From: CAWBBA01 sp963729795
GTDB lineage: Bacteria; Desulfobacterota; Desulfomonilia; Desulfomonilales; Desulfomonilaceae
Direction: 5' to 3'
Length of the DNA: 64,000 nucleotides
NCBI GenBank assembly: GCA_963729795.1
Contig: CAVSPC010000046.1
Span: 1 to 64,000 of the forward strand
Below, in pieces: positions 54,812 through 61,795 of this stretch. Under the pieces are notes generated by a model that searched no databases, was not told the DNA's origin, and worked only from the letters and a program-made list of their open reading frames with translations. A program made the position numbers and the translations under genes. Positions within the stretch are counted from its first letter, which is position 1; each line of letters begins with the position of its first letter.

Positions 54812-54975
54812 AAAAGGGCGAGCTTCATCTGAGGGGCCTCGCGAGCTGCCGCACACAATAAATCGCGAAAATATCTACCTCCGAACTACCAATAAAATAA
54901 CGTTTCTTTTTTGACAAAATCAGCGTTATAATAGCATTGCTTAATTTATGTCCAATTAGTTATGGGGTTAGGATA

Positions 54976-55875
54976 TTGAGTCGTCGCTCGCTCAGGGCTG
55001 TGGCCGTGTTGTTCATCTTGGCGGGTGTGGCCTCTTCTGCGGGGGCCGAGACCCTACCCTGGAATATCCAGGTAGACTCATCATTCAGAGCAGAGTTCCT
55101 TTTCGGGCATCAGGAGGTCCGGCATCTCGACGCAAGTGTTCCCAGCACTGCGCGCTTCCTTGCCGGGGAGGGCCTAGACCGTTTTTCAGTCAATTTTGAT
55201 CCTCGTGTCCCGGTTCTTGCGGGTGTGGTTGAGATAACACCATTCCCAACCGTTTCCGGCCGTCTTGCCGGATCAATTGGCGTCTTCGAGAACAGCACCG
55301 TTGAAAATCGCCGGGCGGCTGCGTCTTTGGCAGGGATAGAGTGGGATGTGAAGCCCAATTACAGCTCGTGGGAGGCCGCAGGGCTCTATCACCTATGGAA
55401 TGGAGGCGGCTATCGCTTTAGCGTCACGGCAGGCTACCGACGAGAAATATGGGACTACCGGGGACGGCCTGCTAATGGTAGCCCCGGCTCGCCTTTGCAC
55501 GATTCTTTCGCTTCCAGTATACCTTTCTTCGGCCTGCAAACTGCGATGATCTTCCCATTGTGGAAGGCTCGTTTTGAGGTATTGGGTTCCCCGTTTATGA
55601 GCATGAACGTTTCTGATTCGGCTCAGGTTGATAGCTTTGCCCTTCAATTTGATGGCAATCTTTACAGCGGCGGCTTGGTCGAGGTTCAGATGGAGGGAAA
55701 CACGAATATCACCCCGAATGTTCTCGTGGGGCTCTACAGCCGGTATGCTTATACGGAATTGTACGGCTCGTCGTCAGGGACAGGGACCGTGGCCGACGTC
55801 GGATTAGCGCCCTACACTGTGTTTGTGAACCAGAGCATGGCTACGGTCGGACTGAATGTGACAGTCTTTTTTTGA
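54976..55875 (+). CDS. Outer-membrane beta-barrel protein
   Basis: About 299 residues from a TTG at 54976 behind GTTAGGAT; the resulting N-terminus (two Arg, then AVLFILAGVASSAGAET) is a proper signal peptide, whereas the TTG at 54937 prepends unrelated residues. The mature chain alternates polar and hydrophobic residues in about ten amphipathic strands and ends NVTVFF, an aromatic barrel terminus. AT-rich sequence with TTGACA (54911) and TATAAT (54927) lies upstream, though their 10-base spacing is too short for one promoter. Function unknown. Confidence 0.65.
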   Translation: MSRRSLRAVAVLFILAGVASSAGAETLPWNIQVDSSFRAEFLFGHQEVRHLDASVPSTARFLAGEGLDRFSVNFDPRVPVLAGVVEITPFPTVSGRLAGSIGVFENSTVENRRAAASLAGIEWDVKPNYSSWEAAGLYHLWNGGGYRFSVTAGYRREIWDYRGRPANGSPGSPLHDSFASSIPFFGLQTAMIFPLWKARFEVLGSPFMSMNVSDSAQVDSFALQFDGNLYSGGLVEVQMEGNTNITPNVLVGLYSRYAYTELYGSSSGTGTVADVGLAPYTVFVNQSMATVGLNVTVFF

Positions 55876-55944
55876 AGGGTGTGGGAGTGTTCCACAAATC
55901 TTGACCTATCGCAGGTTCCGCGCCACTCGTAGAAAATCTACCCC

Positions 55945-57324
55945 TTACCACTTTCCTCTTCTACTCTCACTATCCCACAGCGAGTGCATCTCCGATTTCC
56001 AGACGCGGATTGCTTCCAGAGCGCGACCCGCCAGGACTTCTCTCCTGCGCTTCTTGGGAGTCCCGGCCGGTGGAGCTTCCACAATGCCGAAGTTCACGTT
56101 CATAGGTTCATAAGTTTTGACCGGCGGATCGTATGTGTGCTTCAAGAGGGCTCCCACAGCCGTAACGGCAGGCGGGGGCCAGGGCGTTATCCCCGATGCC
56201 ATCAGCCCGGCCATGAGCCCCACCGCGAGGCCGGAGGCTGTAGACTCGATGTACCCCTCTACTCCAGTTATCTGGCCGGCAAAGAAGACATGCGGATGTG
56301 CCTTTGACCGCGAAAACCTGTCCAGGAGGCTTGGCGCGTCCAGATACGTGTTGCGGTGAATTGAGCCCAGGCGTGCAAAGACCGCATTTTCAAGGCCCGG
56401 GATCATCCGGAAGACTCGCTCTTGCTCAGGGTGAGTCATCTTCGTCTGAAAACCGACAAGGTTGTAAAGGGTCTGCTCACGGTTCTCGGCTCGGAGCTGC
56501 ACCACGGCAAAGGGCCGCGTTCCAGTGGAGGGGTCCGTCAGGCCTACCGGCTTCATGGGTCCAAACGCGAGAGTGTCCGGTCCGCGCCGTGCTAGCTCCT
56601 CTACAGGGAGGCAACCTTCAAAATGAGGTATTGTCTCGAACGGAAACGGATCAACTTTTTTTGCTGACAGGATTTCGCTGACAAAAGATCGATACGCCTC
56701 CTCACTCATGGGGGCATTCAAATAGTCGCCGTCTCCATCGCCGTATCGGGAAGCACGGAAGAGCCTGTCCATGTCCAGAGAATCGGCAGTCACTATCGGA
56801 GCTATTGCATCATAGAAAGACAATCCGTCCGCCCCCAACTTGCCGGCTATGTCTGATGCCAAAGCATCGGATGTCAAAGGCCCCGTTGCAACTATGACAA
56901 TACCTTCCTCTGCCGGTGGAATTCGAGTTATCTCCGCGCGCTCGAGTCTGATCAGAGGATTTGCAACGATTTTCTCTGTGATGAATCCAGAAAAAAGATC
57001 TCGTTGCACCGCGAGAGCTTTCCCAGCGGGGACTGCCGTGGCATCGGCGGCTTGCATAATGAGCGATTCCAGCACACGCAACTCTTCTTTGAGCAGTCCC
57101 GCCGCAGAATCAATTGATGCGGACCGTAACGAGTTGGAACAGACCAATTCCCCTAGATCAGGAGAGTGGTGGGCTGGGGAATAACGAGTGGGCTTCATTT
57201 CCACGAGCCGCACAACCACTCCTCTTTCGGCGAGTTGCCATGCAGCCTCGGACCCGGCCAGACCTCCCCCTAGGATCGTGATCCTTGCTTTCAAGTCGTG
57301 CGGCGTAGGGTCACAGCGATTCAC
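55945..57324 (-). CDS. trmFO: TrmFO, folate/FAD-dependent tRNA (uracil-54-C5)-methyltransferase
   Basis: 459 residues from a GTG at 57324. Dinucleotide-binding ITILGGGLAGSEAAWQLAERG, then PTRYSPAHHSPDLGELVCSNSLRS with the catalytic Cys, VPAGKALAVQRDLFSGFIT, ATGPLTSDAL, FYDAIAPIV, ALEHVERSION-like GSIHRNTYLDAPSLL, FAGQITGVEGYIESTASGL and the C-terminal MNVNFGI. Makes ribothymidine-54 in tRNA with methylene-THF. 30 bases after the rlpA stop on the same strand, likely one operon. Confidence 0.93.
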   Translation of the reverse strand: MNRCDPTPHDLKARITILGGGLAGSEAAWQLAERGVVVRLVEMKPTRYSPAHHSPDLGELVCSNSLRSASIDSAAGLLKEELRVLESLIMQAADATAVPAGKALAVQRDLFSGFITEKIVANPLIRLERAEITRIPPAEEGIVIVATGPLTSDALASDIAGKLGADGLSFYDAIAPIVTADSLDMDRLFRASRYGDGDGDYLNAPMSEEAYRSFVSEILSAKKVDPFPFETIPHFEGCLPVEELARRGPDTLAFGPMKPVGLTDPSTGTRPFAVVQLRAENREQTLYNLVGFQTKMTHPEQERVFRMIPGLENAVFARLGSIHRNTYLDAPSLLDRFSRSKAHPHVFFAGQITGVEGYIESTASGLAVGLMAGLMASGITPWPPPAVTAVGALLKHTYDPPVKTYEPMNVNFGIVEAPPAGTPKKRRREVLAGRALEAIRVWKSEMHSLWDSESRRGKW

Positions 57325-57354
57325 TTATTCTACCTGTTTGAACGTCAATCGGTA

Positions 57355-57918
57355 TCAAGGGTCTCTCAACGCGAGGAGCCTGTGTCTGCCCCTGGAGAAA
57401 AATGGATTAGAAATGCTCCGTCTGAGAATTCTTTCACTTCTAGCCGGTATTGCTGAGGCCAACATGGAATTCCCAGGCCCGATAACGGTCACTCTGACAG
57501 GCGTCGTTCCAGGGGCCACCATGCCGATTTTCTGTGCCGCAGCGAGTGAAAGATCAATCACCCGGTCTTTCACAAAAGGACCTCGATCATTGATCCTCAC
57601 TACGACGTCTTTATTATTCTTCAGGTTAGTGACCCTCACAAGTGTATTCAAGGGCAAGACGCTATGGGCGGCCGTAAGGCCATGCATATCATAGACTTCT
57701 CCCGATGAAGTCTTCTTGCCGTCAAAACCGGGCCCGTACCAGGAAGCCACTCCGTTCTGGAAAAAACCCGGACAAGCCTTTGGCAAAGGATAGTAAGTGC
57801 GGCCTCTTACTACATAGGATTTTGGACAGCCTTGTTTTAACGCGACAATTCTGGAAGCGCACCCGCCTGTTAGGATAGTAATAAATAATGCTATAATGGT
57901 GAGTTGGAATAATTTCAT
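57355..57918 (-). CDS. rlpA: RlpA-like lipoprotein
   Basis: 187 residues with lipobox LTGGC (Cys about 20). The double-psi beta-barrel reads NGVASWYGPGFDGKKTSSGEVYDMHGLTAAHSVLPLNTLVRV, with RINDRGPF and VIDLS following, matching RlpA. RlpA proteins bind or cleave denuded peptidoglycan glycan strands at the septum; the conserved Glu and Asp (SGEVYD and NDRGPF) are present. No SPOR domain follows, so septal targeting may be absent. The region upstream is very AT-rich. Confidence 0.9.
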   Translation of the reverse strand: MKLFQLTIIALFITILTGGCASRIVALKQGCPKSYVVRGRTYYPLPKACPGFFQNGVASWYGPGFDGKKTSSGEVYDMHGLTAAHSVLPLNTLVRVTNLKNNKDVVVRINDRGPFVKDRVIDLSLAAAQKIGMVAPGTTPVRVTVIGPGNSMLASAIPARSERILRRSISNPFFSRGRHRLLALRDP

Positions 57919-58391
57919 TCCATTTTGGCTTGTTTACATGCCTAACCACTAAATATTAATATAATAAATATCATAACAATCTACCAGATGTCAAGATATT
58001 GGCTCTTGGGATTGTCCCAAAAAGAGCTAAGGTTCGCATCGCTTCGGTTTTGGACGATTTGCCGCCAATCGTGGGACAGCGCGACAGACTCTTGACCTTG
58101 AGTTGAGAAGCATAGTAATCTCAACACGGTGAAATCGGCGAAAATCCGCCGCCGAGGACGGCTTCCCCGCAGCAACGAAATTTATGAAAAACATGAAAGT
58201 GTGATCACAAAGGGACCATTTGAACTCCACGCCACGGAGCCTATAATCATGGCCGAAGTAGGCAGTCGGAGCGCGGCCGCGCCGATATCCGCGATCTGAC
58301 ACGAAGTAAAAGGTTGGTGACGTGGTTGAACAGATTATAGCAGACGGTCAAACCCTATATGGCCACCCTCAAAGCTTTGGAGTTGGATCAA
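57919..58391. other. Divergent AT-rich intergenic region
   Basis: About 470 bases between rlpA and the TPR lipoprotein gene. The first 70 bases are AT-rich and hold a reverse-strand TTGACA (57994-57989), probably part of the rlpA promoter. A reverse frame at 58027-58302 lacks protein character. Nothing else is visible. Confidence 0.4.
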
Positions 58392-60092
58392 ATGTTTTCG
58401 AGATCCCTAAGAATGGTCTTGATTGCAGTGGGCCTCCCGATCTTAATTAGCTGTGATCCTGAGACTGTGATAAAAAACAAGGTCCCTGAGCCGCTGCAAA
58501 AGGCACTCACTTTTGGCTCACCTCAGGCGGCCCTAAAGGCCAAGCAACCTGAGTTATCCACTGTGGAGATCGTAGCCCCCAGGAAAGGCCGTGTTTATCC
58601 GGCCGGTAGAGACATCGTGTTCCTGGGAAAAGCGAAGTTAGCTGGTGATGCCAAGCAGCAGAAACCGAATTTGGTTTGGAAGCTCCTTCCTGAAAAGGCG
58701 CATACCGGCGTCCCCCTGGGAAAAGGTAATTCAATTAGAAAACGGCTTGATCCTGGGAATTACCGTGTACAAGTAACAATGACCGTGGGAGGTCGGACCG
58801 TAGTCAAGACTGTGAACTTTCGCGTTGTGCGTAGCATGTCAGGTAAAGTCATCGCGGTTGAAGGCACCGGTTTGACAGAAACAGACCTAGAGTTGACAGA
58901 CCTCGAAGGCAATCAGGTAATTTTCAGTACCAAATCGGGAATTGGTGGGGCTTTCTCAATTGAATTTCCCTCGGAGGAGCCATTTAGGCTGATCCCGCGT
59001 AAAAAGGGCTTCAGCTTTTCGCCGGTCAGCCAGATCGTCAAGTTTGAACCGGATCGGGCGTTGCCGCCGTTCAAAGCGATAAAAGGGGAAATTTCCGACA
59101 TCCGGCTGACCGAATCGGAAAAGGGGGATGAGAATGTCGGGAATATTTGTCCTCAGCAGGACGCATGGTTAAAATTGCGTATAAAATTCGAGCACAAGCC
59201 TGCTCGTGTGGAACCCTTTCTTGTGCAGCAGGAAAATGATAAAGAGCGGTTGATTCCGCTGGAAGATTTGACGGATTCGGCTGATGAGACAAAAGAGTAC
59301 GACCCCAAGGCACCTGTAGCATTGAAGGTCAGGGTGCCGACAGGGTCAACGCTGGGGATCTCACCAGGTTCATATCACCTCAGAGTCAGAGTTTACGATG
59401 CTTCCGGAAACCACTTTTCAGCCGAAGCTTCGGCTCCCATCAAAATGAATGTGGCGCAATGTTTTTCGACGAAATTTGCTGAAGCCTTGTCTTTGCAAGA
59501 GCAGGGAAAACTGAAGGAGGCTATCAAGGCTTACTCGGTCATGGATGACTTCCAAAAGACTGTCGAGGATTCGCGGCAGTTTTCCGGAGATATGCAAAAG
59601 GCCTATTTCAACAGAGGCATTGCCCATCTGGGGATAGCCATTTCAAAGAAAGCTGCAGAAGGGCCCATACTTGGCGAGCTTAACAGGGCCCTTATGGATT
59701 TCAATGCCGTATTGAAGATACATAGTCGAGACATCGAAGCTCTCATGCTAAGAGGTGCAGTCAATCACATGGCGAGGAGTTACAAAGCAGCTCTTAAGGA
59801 TTTTGATACTGTTCTGAGCATTAATCCCAAGATGGTCGTTGCACGTGAACTCAGGGCCCAGGATCTGGTGAAGACCGGCATTAAACGGAACCTCACGCCG
59901 GCAATTGACGACTTCACCGAACTTGTCGGTCTAGACGCCCGGAATGACGCTCTGAGGAAGAGTCGAGGCGAAGCGTTGAAGCTATTGGTCCGCTCCGAGA
60001 GCAAAAAGGACGATTCCAAGGTGGACGTATCCTCTATTTCGCTCCGCCCTATCGGCAAGATACTGAATTTGACCAAGTACATCCGGAAATAA
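58392..60092 (+). CDS. Lipoprotein with TPR repeats
   Basis: From the ATG at 58392 (GGAG upstream) 566 residues; lipobox LISC with Cys at 21. Residues about 50-360 are beta-rich: VEIVAPRKGRVYPAGRDIVFLG and GNYRVQVTMTVGGRTVVKTVNF look like Ig-like folds, then a carboxypeptidase-regulatory-like domain (SGKVIAVEGTGL...GGAFSIEF) and another beta domain. Residues about 375-510 are TPR helices with AYFNRGIAHLGIA, NAVLKIHSRDIEALMLRGAV and DFDTVLSINPKMVVARE. An envelope scaffold role is likely, function unknown. Followed 89 bases later by a second lipoprotein. Confidence 0.75.
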   Translation: MFSRSLRMVLIAVGLPILISCDPETVIKNKVPEPLQKALTFGSPQAALKAKQPELSTVEIVAPRKGRVYPAGRDIVFLGKAKLAGDAKQQKPNLVWKLLPEKAHTGVPLGKGNSIRKRLDPGNYRVQVTMTVGGRTVVKTVNFRVVRSMSGKVIAVEGTGLTETDLELTDLEGNQVIFSTKSGIGGAFSIEFPSEEPFRLIPRKKGFSFSPVSQIVKFEPDRALPPFKAIKGEISDIRLTESEKGDENVGNICPQQDAWLKLRIKFEHKPARVEPFLVQQENDKERLIPLEDLTDSADETKEYDPKAPVALKVRVPTGSTLGISPGSYHLRVRVYDASGNHFSAEASAPIKMNVAQCFSTKFAEALSLQEQGKLKEAIKAYSVMDDFQKTVEDSRQFSGDMQKAYFNRGIAHLGIAISKKAAEGPILGELNRALMDFNAVLKIHSRDIEALMLRGAVNHMARSYKAALKDFDTVLSINPKMVVARELRAQDLVKTGIKRNLTPAIDDFTELVGLDARNDALRKSRGEALKLLVRSESKKDDSKVDVSSISLRPIGKILNLTKYIRK

Positions 60093-60181
60093 GCCATGCA
60101 GAGTATGTCGCACTTCAGGATTGCTTCAAGTGTCCCCCCGTGGCATTGCTTTGGATGTGAACCGGTATGAGCTGATAGCCG

Positions 60182-60796
60182 ATGCCTGAATGTTCTCTAT
60201 CGACTCGTTTGCATTTCAAGTCGCTCTTCTGGCTTTTGGTCCCGGCACTTCTTACAGGATGCTTCACCGAACGGAGCATCGTAAAGGCGGGGTCGGATCC
60301 GTATCCCCTTATCTACCAAGACGATTCCACTGAGAAATTCTCGGACTCCAAAGATGCTGTTTTTGTCGAGGTGCGCAGAAGGAAAGTTTCGCGCCCACTG
60401 GAAAACCTGGCAATTCATTATGCGGCACTATTTCCCGGGGGGGAGGTTGTCAAGCCCGGGGACACTGAAGAGTATGTCAAAATTGACGGTCGGAACGCGT
60501 ACAAAGTTGTCTTCAGAACAAATTATATCAGAAGAAGGAAACGAATCGACCCCAAGAAGAAATTTGATCCCGATAAGGTCCCGCCGGGCTGGACCCTAAC
60601 CAATATTGAAGACCCGATCACCGGCAAGCCAACCCCGGTGCTTTACGGGCCGGTCATTCCGCGACAGAAGATCCTATACCTTGTTGAAGGCGACCCTTAC
60701 GTATACTATATTTTTTTTAGGGCCGACGGAGATGCTATAGAACCGGCTCGAAAAAAATTTGAAGAATTTGTTCGCAAGGGCATCAAGTACGACTGA
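60182..60796 (+). CDS. Lipoprotein of unknown function
   Basis: 204 residues with signal peptide and lipobox LLTGC (Cys27). The mature part starts with a flexible acidic stretch (YQDDSTEKFSDSKDA) and has mixed alpha/beta character, with YKVVFRTNYIRRRKR and KILYLVEGDPYVYYIFFRADGDAI. It resembles small periplasmic proteins that sense or stabilise partners, but I recognise no family. Same strand as the TPR lipoprotein and the radical SAM gene; probably one transcription unit. Confidence 0.65.
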   Translation: MPECSLSTRLHFKSLFWLLVPALLTGCFTERSIVKAGSDPYPLIYQDDSTEKFSDSKDAVFVEVRRRKVSRPLENLAIHYAALFPGGEVVKPGDTEEYVKIDGRNAYKVVFRTNYIRRRKRIDPKKKFDPDKVPPGWTLTNIEDPITGKPTPVLYGPVIPRQKILYLVEGDPYVYYIFFRADGDAIEPARKKFEEFVRKGIKYD

Positions 60797-60856
60797 CAAG
60801 CGCTCGGAAGCAGCCACTATTTGGCCTGCTTCATTTTCGGACAAGAGGAAAAGACA

Positions 60857-61729
60857 GTGAGATACATAGGATCTGTTTACCGGCCTCCCAGCGAGGCCAA
60901 TAGCCTGATAATTCAGGCAACGCTGGGCTGCAATCACAACAAGTGCACATTTTGCGGGAGCTATCGTGACAAACGTTTCACGATCAGACCTATCGAGGAG
61001 ATTCGAGACGACCTGAGGGAAGCTCGCCATATTGGGCCGATTCCACGCGTCTTTCTCGCCGACGGCGATGCGCTGTGCATGCCACAGAAGCGCCTGGTAG
61101 AGGTCCTTCAGGCCGTCAACGAATTTATTCCTTACGTGGAAAGAATCGGTATTTATGCCAACGCGAGGAATATCCTGCGCAAGTCACTCGAAGACCTCCG
61201 AGCGCTGGCGTCATTAAAGCTCGGCATAATCTACATGGGGGTCGAGACCGGGGATAGTGTTCTGCTCGGAAAAATCTGTAAAGGATCCACCTACGAACAG
61301 TTGGTGGAGGCAGGGAGAAAAGTGAAGCAGGCGGGAATAACCCTGTCGGTGACGGTGCTCTTAGGGATAGGGGGGATTGAAGGCAGCGAGCGGCATGCCC
61401 GCGCGACTGCGAAAGTGCTGACTGACATGGATCCGGACTATGTGGGGGCCCTGAGCGTGATTCTTGTACCAGGAACACCTCTTCACAAAGAATTTATCGA
61501 AGGCCGATTCCGTTTGCCCGATCCCTTCGGCCTTATTAACGAATTGAGAATTATGATAGCCGAATCCTCTTTTAACCATTGCGTGTTTAGGTCCAACCAC
61601 GCTTCAAACTATTTGCCCGTGAAAGCTACATTGCCGGAGGACAAGAAAAGGATCCTGGAGGCTATCGACGCTGTTCTCGAATCGCGTGACGAGAGACGAC
61701 TCAGGCCGGAATTCCTTCGCGCCCTGTAA
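60857..61729 (+). CDS. Radical SAM protein
   Basis: About 290 residues from a GTG at 60857 (GAGG eight bases upstream; the ATG-like start at 60821 is off-motif). Opening RYIGSVYRPPSEANSLIIQATLGC leads into C-x4-C-x2-C (CNHNKCTFC), then GDALCMP, YIVERIGIYANARNIL-like segments, GIIYMGVETGDSVLLGKICKGST and LLGIGGIEGSERHA. This is the Elp3/HemN-like radical SAM group often annotated only as radical SAM domain protein. It lies 66 bases upstream of the dehydratase activator and may act with it. Confidence 0.85.
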   Translation: MRYIGSVYRPPSEANSLIIQATLGCNHNKCTFCGSYRDKRFTIRPIEEIRDDLREARHIGPIPRVFLADGDALCMPQKRLVEVLQAVNEFIPYVERIGIYANARNILRKSLEDLRALASLKLGIIYMGVETGDSVLLGKICKGSTYEQLVEAGRKVKQAGITLSVTVLLGIGGIEGSERHARATAKVLTDMDPDYVGALSVILVPGTPLHKEFIEGRFRLPDPFGLINELRIMIAESSFNHCVFRSNHASNYLPVKATLPEDKKRILEAIDAVLESRDERRLRPEFLRAL

Positions 61730-61795
61730 TAGCCGGCTCCCGATCTGCCTGGACTTCGCGGGAGGACTTGCAAATTGCTGTGGGGAGGAGTTGTT

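Noticed and set aside
54911..54932. TTGACA and TATAAT upstream of the second beta-barrel gene as one promoter
   Set aside because: The spacing is only 10 bases; one of the boxes may belong to another promoter.
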